Below are positions 26,658 through 36,350 of a stretch of 64,000 nucleotides of DNA, in pieces. The stretch comes from Planctellipticum variicoloris (GTDB taxonomy: Bacteria > Planctomycetota > Planctomycetia > Planctomycetales > Planctomycetaceae). Numbering within the stretch: position 1 is the stretch's first letter; the number at the start of each line of letters is the position of its first letter. Where the stretch lies: assembly GCF_030622045.1 (NCBI RefSeq), contig NZ_CP130886.1, positions 3,609,557 through 3,673,556 of the forward strand, given 5' to 3'. The position numbers and the translations under genes were made by a program. The notes beneath the pieces were generated by a model. The model was not told the origin of the DNA and did not search any database. It saw nothing but the letters and a program-made list of their open reading frames with translations.

Positions 26658-28049
26658 ATGACGTTGACTGACCGGACATTGCGAGGCTGGCTGCTGACGG
26701 CGACCGTCGCTGCAGCTTGGATTGTACCGTGCCGGGAAGGATGCGCGGCGGAATCGGGATGGAAAGCTGGAATCTCGCGCGCCGTCATCACGCCGGAGAC
26801 CGACGTATGGCTGGCGGGGTACGGGACGAAGCGTCCGCCAGACGGCAAGCTGCATGAACTGTGGATGAAGGCCCTCGCCCTGGAGGATCAGCGAGGTCAG
26901 CGAGCGGTCCTGATCACGAGCGATTTTCAGGGAGTGCCGCGGAGCATGAGCGACCGCGTCTTCGCGCGACTGAAGGAACGCTATCAGCTCGATCGTGCGC
27001 AGGTGATGTTCACGTTCTCGCACAATCATTGCGGTCCGCGTCTGGGCGATGACCTGATCGACTACTACCCGGTCGAAGCGGGGCAGGAACAGCTCGTTGC
27101 GGATTACACGGATCGGATGGTGATCCGTTGCGTCGAATTGGTTGGCAACGCCCTTGCCGATCTGGCGCCGGCGAACCTTCAGCAGGGCGTCGGGCGGGCG
27201 ACATTCGCCGTGAACCGTCGGAACAATCGCGAGGCCGAGGTGGCCGATCTGATTGCTGCGGGGAAGCCGCTCGCCGGGCCGGTGGACCACAGCGTGCCGG
27301 TGCTGACGGTGACCCGTCCGGACGGCCGGCTGTCGGCGATCCTGTTCGGATATGCCTGCCATCCGACGACGCTGAGCTTTCAGACCTGGTGCGGCGACTA
27401 TCCCGGTTTTGCACAGCAGGAGCTGGAGCAGGCCCATCCCGGGGCGACGGCGATGTTCGTCAATACATGCGGGGGGGACCAGAACCCCCTGCCCCGCCGG
27501 AAGGTTGAGCTGTGCGAGAGGTACGGTCATCAGCTCGCCACCGCGGTGGAGGAGACGCTGCAACAGCCGCTCGCGCCTGTTACGCCGGGACTGAAGCTGG
27601 CGTTCGAACTGGTTGATTTGCCGTATCTGAAGGTGGTCAGCCGGGAGGAGCTGGAAGGGCTGCGCACCGACACGAACGCGATTCGCGCACGCTGGGCGGG
27701 CCGGCTGCTGAAGAAACTGGACGGTGGAGCAACGTTCGAGGCGGCCTACCCCTATCCAATCCACGCCTGGCAACTCGGCGGCGAGATGCTGGTGATCGGG
27801 ATGGGGGCGGAAACGGTGGTGGACTATGCCCTTCGCTTCAAGTCGGAGTACGGACCGGGGACCTGGGTCTGCGGATATGCCGACGACATGATTTCGTACA
27901 TTCCCTCCCGTCGAGTGTGGGACGAAGGGGGCTACGAGGGGGGCTCGAATTTGTACGAATACGGCCGCCCGGCGTTTCGATGGGCGGGGGATATCGAGGA
28001 TCGGATTGCGGCGGCCGTGGAGCGGCAGGTGAAGCGGGTGAAAGATTAG
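26658..28049 (+). CDS. Secreted neutral/alkaline ceramidase-like protein
   Basis: The 463-residue protein has a signal peptide (TLRGWLLTATVAAAWIVPC) and matches the N-terminal domain of neutral/alkaline non-lysosomal ceramidases. The start of the mature protein is WKAGISRAVITPE. Zinc-site-like His residues lie in TFSHNHCGP and GYACHPTTLSF, and the nucleophile region is FVNTCGGDQNP. Full ceramidases carry a C-terminal immunoglobulin-like domain; it is absent here, as in many planctomycete members, and the substrate may not be ceramide. It probably acts in the periplasm. Confidence 0.82.
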   Translation: MTLTDRTLRGWLLTATVAAAWIVPCREGCAAESGWKAGISRAVITPETDVWLAGYGTKRPPDGKLHELWMKALALEDQRGQRAVLITSDFQGVPRSMSDRVFARLKERYQLDRAQVMFTFSHNHCGPRLGDDLIDYYPVEAGQEQLVADYTDRMVIRCVELVGNALADLAPANLQQGVGRATFAVNRRNNREAEVADLIAAGKPLAGPVDHSVPVLTVTRPDGRLSAILFGYACHPTTLSFQTWCGDYPGFAQQELEQAHPGATAMFVNTCGGDQNPLPRRKVELCERYGHQLATAVEETLQQPLAPVTPGLKLAFELVDLPYLKVVSREELEGLRTDTNAIRARWAGRLLKKLDGGATFEAAYPYPIHAWQLGGEMLVIGMGAETVVDYALRFKSEYGPGTWVCGYADDMISYIPSRRVWDEGGYEGGSNLYEYGRPAFRWAGDIEDRIAAAVERQVKRVKD

Positions 28050-28780
28050 ATGCACGGTGGGCGTGCAGGTGCAGTTCTTCACGCCACGTTCGTAGAGCCT
28101 GTCCGGATTCCGTCGGTCGCGGACCAGCCAAAGTCGGCGAGAGATCTGCCGCCCTGTGACGAAGAGGACGAGTCGCGGCAGCAGTCCCGCCGATTCGTCC
28201 TCTTTGTGTCCTATTGACTGGAAGTTGCGAAGAAACAGGGAGAAGAGAAGTTGCACGAAGGCGGCAACGCGTCGTTCCTGGTTGACGGGACGCGGAACCG
28301 ATCAGCGGGGCAGCGGCAACCAAGGCCGCAGCCGACCCGCGGGCCAGCTTCGACTGCGGGAGGTGAAGCTGACATGGTCCGAAACTAATCGCATGCCGAC
28401 TGTCTATTATCGCGGATTGATGCTTCCTCAATCCGGTGGCAATTTCCCGCCGGTACTCCGCCGTTGTTCCGAGCCGGGCCGATCAGCATTCTGCACGGCA
28501 CAGTCTGGATCGATACTCCGCCGAGAGCAGCGAATCTGTAGAGCCGCCCGATCATTCCCGTTCCGGCGCTGGAAAGGACGCCCGTAGTCGCTTCGCCGAC
28601 CGGCAAGATCGACCGAATGGCAGCTCTTGAGGCGATTCTCCTCTCGCCGCTCAAGTTCCCCCAATTCCCGGCCGATGATTTGACCTGCGACACAGCAGGC
28701 ATAATAATTGCCGGTCAGGCACATTGCGGGCAGCCCTTCAGCTCGGTTGCCTGGAGAGAGTCCGCGCATTGGAACTGGTC
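28050..28780. other. Intergenic region upstream of the SOS cassette
   Basis: No convincing gene. The last 100 bp contain the promoter-like elements and small palindrome listed separately. Confidence 0.5.
28680..28708 (+). promoter_or_regulatory. Candidate promoter and operator of the SOS mutasome cassette
   Basis: TTGACC (28680-28685) is followed after 16-17 bp by TAATAAT (28702-28708). Between them lies a dyad CCTGC-6-GCAGG (28684-28699) placed where a repressor would block RNA polymerase. It is a plausible binding site for the LexA-like protein encoded just downstream, but no consensus for this lineage is known to me. Confidence 0.4.
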
Positions 28781-29428
28781 ATGCCTCCCGGCCGTCCCCC
28801 CGTCAGCACGCTCACCGACTCGCAGGCTCGCATTCTGCGCGAGGTCGAAGCGTTCATTCGGGAGCATTCCTATTCGCCGACGACGGGGGAGCTGGCGGAA
28901 CGGCTGGGGATGGCGGCACAGAGTGTGAGCGAGCAGCTTCAGCGAATGGAACGGAATGGGTACATCCAGCGGCAGCCGCGAAAAGTCCGCAGTCTGATTG
29001 TGCTGCGATCTGCGGAGCCCCCGCGTGAGAGCGTATCCCGGCTCGTGGCCGTGCCGATTGTGGGCACGGTGGCGGCTGGCTACCCCGTGCTTGCGAGCGA
29101 GAACATCTGCGGGGAAGTGCTGGTCGAGGAGTCGGTCGTGCGGGCGGGGAGCTATTTCGCTCTGCAGGCCAGCGGCCGGAGCATGATCGACGCAGGGATT
29201 CAGCCGGGCGACATTGTGATCGTGCGGCAGCAGCAGCTTGCCGAGAACCGGGATATCGTGGTCGCCCTGCTTAACGATGAGGCGACGCTCAAACGCCTGC
29301 ATTACGGCGACGGGGTGATCGAACTACGCCCGGAGAATTCCCGTTTCAAGCCGGTTGTGGTCGGTCCCGACGACGACCTGCGGATCCTGGGGAAAGTTGT
29401 CGCCATCCGGCGTTCGGCCGGGACATAG
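28781..29428 (+). CDS. lexA: LexA-like self-cleaving repressor
   Basis: The 215-residue protein has an N-terminal winged helix-turn-helix (about 10-70; YSPTTGELAERLGMAAQSVSE) and a C-terminal S24 peptidase domain. The Ala-Gly cleavage bond is at residues 99-100 (VAAGYP). The Ser-Lys dyad is Ser134 (ASGRSMID) and Lys171 (NDEATLKRLH). RecA-stimulated autocleavage should derepress SOS genes. The gene heads a likely four-gene operon with imuA, imuB and dnaE2, the classic lexA-linked mutagenesis cassette. It could be a second, cassette-specific LexA, with another LexA elsewhere in the genome. Confidence 0.9.
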   Translation: MPPGRPPVSTLTDSQARILREVEAFIREHSYSPTTGELAERLGMAAQSVSEQLQRMERNGYIQRQPRKVRSLIVLRSAEPPRESVSRLVAVPIVGTVAAGYPVLASENICGEVLVEESVVRAGSYFALQASGRSMIDAGIQPGDIVIVRQQQLAENRDIVVALLNDEATLKRLHYGDGVIELRPENSRFKPVVVGPDDDLRILGKVVAIRRSAGT

Positions 29429-29438
29429 GCTACACGTC

Positions 29439-30155
29439 ATGGTGAGAGACGAACATCGTGCCGAGACCCTGCACGCGCTGCGCCGACTCTGCGGGAAAGT
29501 CGCCCGCTCCCCTGAGGCAGAGCAGGAGCCCCGCCTGTCGCTCGGTATCCCGGCGCTGGATGCCCTGCTGCCCGGTCGGGGACTGGAGCGGGGTTCGCTG
29601 GTGGAATGGCTCGCACCGGTGGAGGGGTGCGGGGCTGCGACGCTGGCGCTGCAGGGGGTGCGATGCGCCCTCGCACAGCACCTGGTCTGGGCGGTCGTCG
29701 ATGCCACGGCCGAGTTCCATCCGCCCGCCGCTTGCGGCTGGGGCATTCCGCTGGAGTCCCTGCTGCTGCTCCGACCGTTGGCCGCGGACGCCGTGTGGAC
29801 GGTCGAACAATGCCTGCGGTGTCCGGCGGTCGGCATCACCTGGTGCTGGGCCGCTCATCTGCCCGACCAGGTGGCCCGCCGCTGGAAGCTGGCGGCGGAA
29901 ATCGGGGGCGGCATTGGCGTGTTGTTCCGTCCCGATGCAGTCCGGCGCGCCCCAGGGGCGGATGTGCGGTGGCGGGTGCAGCCGCGGACGACCGTGAAGA
30001 CCTCTGGCCGGACGCTGCGGGTGGAACTGGTGTCGTGTCGGGGTGCGTTCGCGGGTGGCTCTGTCGATCTGGACGTGAATGATGCGACGGGTGATGTGCG
30101 TCTGGGTTCCGCTGTGGCCGGTGCAACGACGGCTGTCTGGGCAGCCGGAGCTTAA
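29439..30155 (+). CDS. imuA: ImuA-like RecA-related protein of the SOS mutasome
   Basis: The 238-residue protein resembles ImuA, a degenerate RecA/SulA-like fold. It has LSLGIPALDALLPGRGLERGSLVEWL at the N-terminus, split here by the divergent Walker A region, and a conserved core (VDATAEFHPPAACGWGIPLE). It starts 10 bp after lexA and its last 77 bp overlap imuB. In Caulobacter and mycobacterial counterparts this accessory protein works with ImuB and DnaE2 in translesion synthesis. The family call rests partly on gene context. Confidence 0.8.
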   Translation: MVRDEHRAETLHALRRLCGKVARSPEAEQEPRLSLGIPALDALLPGRGLERGSLVEWLAPVEGCGAATLALQGVRCALAQHLVWAVVDATAEFHPPAACGWGIPLESLLLLRPLAADAVWTVEQCLRCPAVGITWCWAAHLPDQVARRWKLAAEIGGGIGVLFRPDAVRRAPGADVRWRVQPRTTVKTSGRTLRVELVSCRGAFAGGSVDLDVNDATGDVRLGSAVAGATTAVWAAGA

Positions 30156-31614
30156 CGGACGCCCGCTGATCCTCTTTGCGGAAGGCCGCCGCGGTTTGTC
30201 CGTATCGGCGTGTTCTCCCGAGGCCGTGCGATTCGGCATCCACGTGGGGATGCCGCTCGGCGAAGCTCGATCCCTGCTGCCGAACGCCACTTCGCGCCGT
30301 CGGCGGCAAGATGGTTCAAAGCCGGTCTGTCAGCGTGCCGATCCTCTCGGCGATCGCACGCAGTTGCAGGCCCTCGCGATTCACTGCCAGTGCTACAGTC
30401 CGCTCGTCGGCCTCGAAGACGGGGCGGAACCCGAATCGCTCTGGATCGATATTACCGGCAGCGAGGTACTGTTCGGCGGCGAGGAGGGACTGGCCAAGGC
30501 TCTGCGGGACGATCTGGCTCAGCAGGGGCTTCAGGTCCGCGTCGCCATCGCCGACACGTGGGGGGCCGCATGGGCGGTCAGCCACTATGCCGAACCCGTG
30601 GTGTCCCTTGTCCCTGCCGCCGGACAGACCGCCGCCCTTGCGCCGCTCCCGGTGGCAGCACTGCGGGTTCCCGGCTCCGTCGCAGATTCACTGCGGGGAC
30701 TGGATATCACCACGATCGGCCGGTTAATGAGACTGCCGCGTGAGAGCCTGCCGTCCCGGTTCGGGAAAGAACTGGGGCGGCGGCTTGATCAGGCGATGGG
30801 GCGTGCGCCGGAAATGCTGACGTCGGAGCGGTTGGTCGAACCCATTGCCGCGGAATGGCTGTTCGAAGATCCGGTGACGGATCGCCAATCGCTCGATCAT
30901 GTCTGTGCAGTGTTGCTCGAACGTCTGCTGGTGATGCTGGAGGCGCGACAGGCCGGCCTGCGGGATCTCACCTGCCACTGGCTCGGCACCGACGCCGAAC
31001 CGCTCTCGCTGCGATTGCTTCGGCCGACCACGGAGCGTCGGCATCTGCTGGAATTGCTGCGGTTGCGGTGCGAGCGGGCCGCCTTTACGGCCGGCGTGAC
31101 GGGAGTCCGGATGGAGGCCGTCGAACTGGGGCTACCCCCCGTTCGACAGGCGACGCTGTTTGAAGATGAGACAGGCGAGAAGCATCAGCGGGCGCTGGCC
31201 GAACTGGTCGACCGACTCAGCAGCCGGCTCGGACGGGAGGCCGTGCTGCGTTCGCATCTCCACCCTGACCCGCTTCCCGAATTCTCGTGTGCGACTCTGC
31301 CGTGGCTGGAGCAGCGGCCGCCCACCCCTGACACGACCGCAATTCCGTCACAATTGCGGTGTCGCCCGCTGCGACTGCTCCGTGCGCCGCGGCCGCTGAG
31401 CATCGACCGGTTCTCACCGGACGGTTGGCCGGCTCAGGTGGACCGTTCGCCCGTCGTGCGCGTCAGCGGCCCCGAGCGAATCGCAGCGGGCTGGTGGCGC
31501 GGCGTAGACGCGGAGCGCGACTATTACCGGCTCACCCTCGCCCACGGCGCCTCCCTGTGGGTGTTCTATGACCTCAACGGCGACCGCTGGTGTCTGCACG
31601 GCCTGTTTGACTGA
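30079..31614 (+). CDS. imuB: ImuB-like Y-family polymerase homologue
   Basis: The 511-residue protein has a Y-family polymerase fold, with an N-terminal palm (MCVWVPLWPVQRRL), PESLWIDITGSEVLFGGEEGL, a little-finger-like region, and a C-terminal extension. The catalytic acids of active DinB/UmuC are not kept: the first position reads VPLWP, and the SIDE motif is replaced by LWIDITGSE. This is as known for ImuB, which serves as a beta-clamp-binding adaptor for DnaE2. It overlaps imuA by 77 bp and ends 8 bp before dnaE2, showing tight translational coupling. Confidence 0.9.
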   Translation: MMRRVMCVWVPLWPVQRRLSGQPELNGRPLILFAEGRRGLSVSACSPEAVRFGIHVGMPLGEARSLLPNATSRRRRQDGSKPVCQRADPLGDRTQLQALAIHCQCYSPLVGLEDGAEPESLWIDITGSEVLFGGEEGLAKALRDDLAQQGLQVRVAIADTWGAAWAVSHYAEPVVSLVPAAGQTAALAPLPVAALRVPGSVADSLRGLDITTIGRLMRLPRESLPSRFGKELGRRLDQAMGRAPEMLTSERLVEPIAAEWLFEDPVTDRQSLDHVCAVLLERLLVMLEARQAGLRDLTCHWLGTDAEPLSLRLLRPTTERRHLLELLRLRCERAAFTAGVTGVRMEAVELGLPPVRQATLFEDETGEKHQRALAELVDRLSSRLGREAVLRSHLHPDPLPEFSCATLPWLEQRPPTPDTTAIPSQLRCRPLRLLRAPRPLSIDRFSPDGWPAQVDRSPVVRVSGPERIAAGWWRGVDAERDYYRLTLAHGASLWVFYDLNGDRWCLHGLFD

Positions 31615-31622
31615 GGTGACGC

Positions 31623-34600
31623 ATGCCCGAAATCGCCTCCCCGAAAATTCGCCCGCGAGTGATCCCCGAGGTGGACGCCTCGGGGATCATGCCGAATGCC
31701 GGCTATGCCGAACTGCACTGTCAGACGAACTACTCATTTCTGCGGGCCGCCTCGCATCCGGACGAACTCGTGCAGCGGGCGAACGACCTGCAGTACGCGG
31801 CGCTGGCCATCACCGACCGGAACAGCCTCGCGGGCGTCGTGCGTGCCCATGCCGCCGCGAAGCCCCTGGGATTCAAACTCCTGATCGGGGCCGAGGTGAC
31901 GCTGGCTGGCGGACAACGTGCGGTGTTGCTGGCCACCAATCGAGCGGGATATGGCCGACTGTCACGATTGCTGACGCTCGGTAAACGGAGGTCTCCGAAG
32001 GGAGAGTGTCAACTGACGTTCGGCGACGTGGCGGATTTCAGCGCGGACCTGCTGGCCTGCGTGCTACTCGACGCGCATCAGCCGGAAGACCAGGCAGACG
32101 CACTCGCCGGCTGGCGGGAGACGTTCGGCGACCATTGTTACGCGCTGGCCTCGCTGCACCGTGGACCGCACGACGACTGGCTGCTGCAGCGCTACCTGAA
32201 CATCGCACAGCAAGCCCGCATCCCGCTCGTCGCGAGCAACGGCGTTCGCTACCACATCGCCAAACGGCGTTATCTCCACGATGTCCTCACGGCGACGCGG
32301 CTGGGCGTCACTGTGGCGGACCTCGGCGAGCATCAACTGACGAACGGCGAACGGCATCTCAAGTCGGCAGACGCCATGCGAAGACTGTTCGCCGCCTGTC
32401 CCGCGGCCGTCGAACGCACGGTGGAAGTCGCGAACCGCTGCTCGTTCAGTCTCGACGAGTTGAAATACGAGTATCCCGAGGAACTTTGCCCGCCCGGCGA
32501 AACTCCGCTGGGATGGTTGACGCACCTGACGTGGGCCGGCGGGCGCGAACGCTATCCGCACGGCCTGCCCGACAAGGTCCGGCAGATTATCGAGTACGAA
32601 CTGAACCTGATTGCCGACCTGCACTACGAAGCCTACTTCCTGACCGTGTGGGATCTGGTGCGGTTCGCCCGCAGCCAGGGGATTCTCTGCCAGGGACGGG
32701 GCAGCGCGGCGAATTCGGCCGTCTGCTTCTGCCTGGGCGTTACGTCGGTCGACCCCGACCGGATCGACGTGTTGTTCGAGCGGTTCATTTCCAGGGAGCG
32801 GGGCGAGGCTCCCGATATTGACGTCGATTTCGAGCATGAGCGTCGAGAGGAAGTCCTCCAGTACCTTTACTCCAAGTATGGGCGAGATCGTGCTGCGATG
32901 ACGGCCGAAGTGATTACGTACCGCCCCAAGTCGGCCGTAAGAGATGTCGGAAAAGCGCTCGGTCTGTCCCTGGACCGCGTCGACGCGCTTGCCAAGTCCG
33001 TGGAGCACTCGCGGCGCGACGACGATGCGCTCGCCGCCCGGTTCCGCGAGACGGGATTCGATCCCACGTCGCGACTCGGTCGGCAGTTGATTCATCTGGT
33101 GCAGGAGCTGCTCGGGTTCCCGCGTCACCTCAGCCAGCATGTTGGCGGCATGGTTATCACCCGTGGGCGGCTCGATGAACTCGCCCCGCTGGAAAATGCC
33201 GCCATGCCTGGGCGGACTGTCCTGGAATGGGATAAGGACGATCTCGACGTGCTGGGCATCCTCAAGGTGGACTGCCTCGCGCTGGGTATGCTGACGGCGA
33301 TCCGGAAATCGTTCGAGCTGATCCGACTCCGGGCGGGACGCACACTGACGCTGGCCACGATCCCCGCCGACGACTGGAACGTCTACAGCATGCTCTGCCG
33401 GGCCGAGTCGATCGGCGTTTTCCAGGTCGAGTCACGGGCGCAGATGTCGATGCTCCCCCGGCTCAGGCCGCGCGGCTTCTACGATCTGGTGATCGAGGTC
33501 GCGATTGTGAGACCGGGGCCGATCCAGGGGGGAATGGTGCACCCGTATCTGCGGCGTCGCAATCGCGAAGAGCCGGTGACATTCCCCAGCGAAGCCGTGC
33601 GAGAAGTGCTGCAGAAAACGCTCGGCGTACCGATCTTTCAGGAGCAGGCGATGCGATTGGCTGTAGTCGCCGGGGGCTTCACGCCAGGGGAGGCCGATCA
33701 GCTTCGCCGGGCGATGGGAGCCTGGCGGCGAAGGGGTATCATGCAACCCTTCCGCGAAAAGCTGCTCGCCGGGATGCAGGCCCGCGGTTACGACAAAGAC
33801 TTTGCCAATCGCGTCTATGATCAGATCCAGGGCTTCGGCGAGTACGGTTTCCCCGAGAGCCATGCGGCAAGTTTTGCCCTGCTGGTCTATGCGTCCGCAT
33901 GGCTCAAATGGCACTACCCGGCGGAGTTCACGGCGGGACTTCTTAACAGCCAACCGCTCGGATTCTATGCCCCCGCGCAACTCGTGGCCGAGGCCCGCCG
34001 GCAAGGCGTGGAAGTGCGGCCGGTCGATATCAATGCGAGCGACTGGGACTGCACCCTCGAAGCCGGGGAAGGGACGGTCCCTGCCCTGCGGCTCGGTTTT
34101 CGGATGCTCTCCGGCCTGCAGCGATCGACCGTAGATTGTATTGTTGCGGCCAGGTCCATGTCGCCGTTCACCTCGCAGGCTGAGTTCGAGCAACGGACGG
34201 AACTCGGTCAGAGCGAACTGGCGCTGCTCGCCAGGGGCGATGTCTTTCGCTCGCTCCGCACCGGCCGACGCACGGCATTGTGGAACGCTCTTCCCGCCCC
34301 CGATCACTCGCCCCTGTTCGCTCCGCTGAGCGGAGACGAGCCATCAGTCCCCCTTCCCGCAATGACGGCCGTCCAGGAAGTGGTGGCCGACTACCAGACG
34401 ACCGGCCTGTCGCTGCAGGGGCATCCGTTCCAGTTCCTCCGCGCCGAACTTGACCGCTGCGGCGTGACGCCGAACAATCGTCTCGCCCATGTCGAATCCG
34501 ATCGCCGTTACCGCATCGCGGGCGTCGTCCTGCTGCGGCAACGACCGGCGACGGCCAAGGGGATTACCTTTATGACGATTGAAGATGAGACGGGCACCGC

Positions 34601-34784
34601 GAACCTGATCGTGCACGTGAATACCTGGGAGCGGTTTCGTCCGGTCGCCCGAGGCGCCTCTGCCCTCATGGCCCGCGGCCTCCTGCAGCGACAGCACGGG
34701 ATCTGTCATCTGTTGGTGGATCGCCTCGACGACCTGACCGATGTACTGGGGGCAGTCACGACCCGTTCCCGCGACTTCCGGTGA
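31623..34784 (+). CDS. dnaE2: Error-prone DNA polymerase DnaE2
   Basis: The 1053-residue protein is a C-family polymerase of DnaE2 type. It has an N-terminal PHP domain (YAELHCQTNYSFLRAASHPD), the catalytic motif PDIDVDFEHERREE at about residue 400, a third catalytic Asp near 545 (LDVLGILKVDCLAL), HhH elements, and a C-terminal OB fold (about 960-1010, RYRIAGVVLLRQRPATAKGI). It is shorter than the replicative DnaE1, as expected. With ImuA and ImuB it forms the mutasome for damage-induced mutagenesis. A GAGGTGACGC ribosome-binding site precedes the ATG. Confidence 0.95.
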   Translation: MPEIASPKIRPRVIPEVDASGIMPNAGYAELHCQTNYSFLRAASHPDELVQRANDLQYAALAITDRNSLAGVVRAHAAAKPLGFKLLIGAEVTLAGGQRAVLLATNRAGYGRLSRLLTLGKRRSPKGECQLTFGDVADFSADLLACVLLDAHQPEDQADALAGWRETFGDHCYALASLHRGPHDDWLLQRYLNIAQQARIPLVASNGVRYHIAKRRYLHDVLTATRLGVTVADLGEHQLTNGERHLKSADAMRRLFAACPAAVERTVEVANRCSFSLDELKYEYPEELCPPGETPLGWLTHLTWAGGRERYPHGLPDKVRQIIEYELNLIADLHYEAYFLTVWDLVRFARSQGILCQGRGSAANSAVCFCLGVTSVDPDRIDVLFERFISRERGEAPDIDVDFEHERREEVLQYLYSKYGRDRAAMTAEVITYRPKSAVRDVGKALGLSLDRVDALAKSVEHSRRDDDALAARFRETGFDPTSRLGRQLIHLVQELLGFPRHLSQHVGGMVITRGRLDELAPLENAAMPGRTVLEWDKDDLDVLGILKVDCLALGMLTAIRKSFELIRLRAGRTLTLATIPADDWNVYSMLCRAESIGVFQVESRAQMSMLPRLRPRGFYDLVIEVAIVRPGPIQGGMVHPYLRRRNREEPVTFPSEAVREVLQKTLGVPIFQEQAMRLAVVAGGFTPGEADQLRRAMGAWRRRGIMQPFREKLLAGMQARGYDKDFANRVYDQIQGFGEYGFPESHAASFALLVYASAWLKWHYPAEFTAGLLNSQPLGFYAPAQLVAEARRQGVEVRPVDINASDWDCTLEAGEGTVPALRLGFRMLSGLQRSTVDCIVAARSMSPFTSQAEFEQRTELGQSELALLARGDVFRSLRTGRRTALWNALPAPDHSPLFAPLSGDEPSVPLPAMTAVQEVVADYQTTGLSLQGHPFQFLRAELDRCGVTPNNRLAHVESDRRYRIAGVVLLRQRPATAKGITFMTIEDETGTANLIVHVNTWERFRPVARGASALMARGLLQRQHGICHLLVDRLDDLTDVLGAVTTRSRDFR

Positions 34785-34791
34785 TCGTGCC

Positions 34792-35481
34792 TCAGAACAG
34801 ATTGCGCGGCAGCTTGATCGGTGTCAGACACTCCGGCGAATCGTTCCGCACGCTGTTGACCAGCGAACTGACCGGCGTCTTCTCCAGTACGTCCTCCGGA
34901 CACGGCACAAGCAATTCGGTCAGGGCCGAAACCTCCTCCATCTCAGGATCGAGCCAAAGACTCCAGTGTTCTTCGGCAAGGATCACCGGCATCCGGTCGT
35001 GAATCTCGGAAAGACAGTGGTTCGGCGTCGTGGTGATGATCGCACACGATTCGAGCGCGGAACCGTCCGGAGACTGCCAGCTCTCCCACAACCCGGCGCA
35101 GGCGAGCACTCCGCCATCGGCGGGGAAAATGTGCCACGGCTGCTTCGTCTTACTGTTGATCACCTGCCATTCGTAGTAGCCGCTGGCCGGAATCAGACAC
35201 CGCCGGCTCTTGAACGCACTCCGAAACGCAGTCTTTGACGCGACCGTCTCTCCCCGCGCATTGACCAGCGGAGGGCCGGCCTTGGGGTCTTTCGCCCAAC
35301 TCGGCACCAGCCCCCACTGCAACGGATCCGCCGCACGTACCCCGCCCGGCCGCCATCGCACCGCCAGCACCCTCTGCATCGGCCCCAGATTGTAACGCGG
35401 CAACCATTCCGGCTCGCGAAACAGGTCGAACGCCTGTTGCAGCTCGGCGGGTGACATCCGCAAGTTGATTCGTCCGCACAT
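34792..35481 (-). CDS. SRAP-domain protein (YedK/HMCES-like abasic-site sensor)
   Basis: The 229-residue protein begins MCGRINLRMS. Cys2 is the residue that crosslinks abasic sites in single-stranded DNA after Met removal, which fixes the start at 35481 and rejects the 43-residue upstream extension. Other conserved residues are Asn74 and Glu78 (VNARGET), Glu104 (PASGYYEWQ) and the His of IHDRMPVIL. It converges with dnaE2, with only 7 bp between stop codons. This matches the known association of SRAP genes with SOS and translesion genes. Confidence 0.93.
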   Translation of the reverse strand: MCGRINLRMSPAELQQAFDLFREPEWLPRYNLGPMQRVLAVRWRPGGVRAADPLQWGLVPSWAKDPKAGPPLVNARGETVASKTAFRSAFKSRRCLIPASGYYEWQVINSKTKQPWHIFPADGGVLACAGLWESWQSPDGSALESCAIITTTPNHCLSEIHDRMPVILAEEHWSLWLDPEMEEVSALTELLVPCPEDVLEKTPVSSLVNSVRNDSPECLTPIKLPRNLF

Positions 35482-35773
35482 CGCGTGGCTCTGAATGCCG
35501 AGTTGAGGATGGAAGATCGAGGCCGCGATCACTGGCACGATGTCGAGCCATGATACCTTGCACGTCCAACTGCTCGGAACTGCGATATGCCGCTCACTCT
35601 CAGTTACCATTGATCAGACGGAGGTCACATCGCCCTCGACCCTACTTCGCCAGTGAAATGACGACCATTCTGACAGCGAGCAACGCGATTCCTGCCGGTG
35701 AAGACGCTTCGCTAATGCGCAGGTCCGCACAGTCGTCGTTCTGACGTGGGTCTCCTTCGATCCTGCGAACGAC

Positions 35774-35983
35774 GTGAATGCGAGCGAGTTCAGACAGCCC
35801 TCCCCCCATACGGCCCGCGTTCTGAACCGGAACAAGACCTGGCTCACGGCGCAGGCCGGTGACGTGGTCTGGCTCCGCGGCGAGCTGGAGACCATCAAGG
35901 CGGTGACTCTCTATCGAGTATTTCCGGCTGACCAGAACGACCGGGTGGTCACGTCTGCGGCGGCTTGGATGGCGGGGGAGTGA
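35774..35983 (+). CDS. Small protein or gene fragment of unknown function
   Basis: A 69-residue frame with a GTG start contains TWLTAQAGDVVWLRGELETI and LYRVFPADQNDRVV, which look protein-like. The frame is open back to about 35697 with plausible sequence (TVVVLTWVSFDPAND), so this may be a degraded larger gene. No family is recognised. Confidence 0.35.
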   Translation: MNASEFRQPSPHTARVLNRNKTWLTAQAGDVVWLRGELETIKAVTLYRVFPADQNDRVVTSAAAWMAGE

Positions 35984-36086
35984 TCGCGTCGCTCTGACTG
36001 ACGGCGAGGAACTGGTCCGTTGGCACAAAGATGGGTATCGACTGAAGTGGCGTTAATCTGTCGTCCTCTGGCGATCGTCCGTCAAC

Positions 36087-36115
36087 AAAAACAGGCGACC
36101 TGAAGGCCGCCTGTT
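36087..36115 (-). terminator. Minus-strand intrinsic terminator
   Basis: An 8-bp stem (36090-36097 with 36108-36115) is followed on the minus strand by TTTTGTTG. It lies 145 bp beyond the end of the truncated YeeE gene, whose original terminator it may be. Confidence 0.55.
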
Positions 36116-36137
36116 GCGATGCGTTTGCGTGATGAGC

Positions 36138-36350
36138 GGCGACTAGGCCTTAAACAAGCGTATGTTTCCTGGCCCGTTTCATTTCACACGGCATTTTACG
36201 GGGTTTTCGCTCGCGACAAGCGTTTTGACAATCAAGTTTCAGGCGAATGTCCCGTTTTCGTGCCAGGAAGCTTTGACACGGGGAAACAGGGCGTTCTCGT
36301 GGCCTTTGGACCCAAATGCAACTCGACTGTGCTTGGGTGTGGCCTAGTCG
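36138..36350. mobile_element. Small MITE-like insertion interrupting the YeeE gene
   Basis: About 213 bp is bounded by the 10-bp inverted repeat CGACTAGGCC (36140-36149 and 36341-36350) and flanked by the 7-bp direct repeat GATGAGC (36131-36137 and 36351-36357), a plausible target duplication. The interior is AT-richer than its surroundings and holds no complete gene. An inner pair TTCCTGGC/GCCAGGAA adds symmetry. YeeE homology ends exactly at its right edge. Confidence 0.5.

Noticed and set aside
35990-36057. A short plus-strand stretch reading RWHKDGYRLKWR, reminiscent of IS integrase core sequences
   Set aside because: The match is only about a dozen residues; too short to call a transposase remnant.
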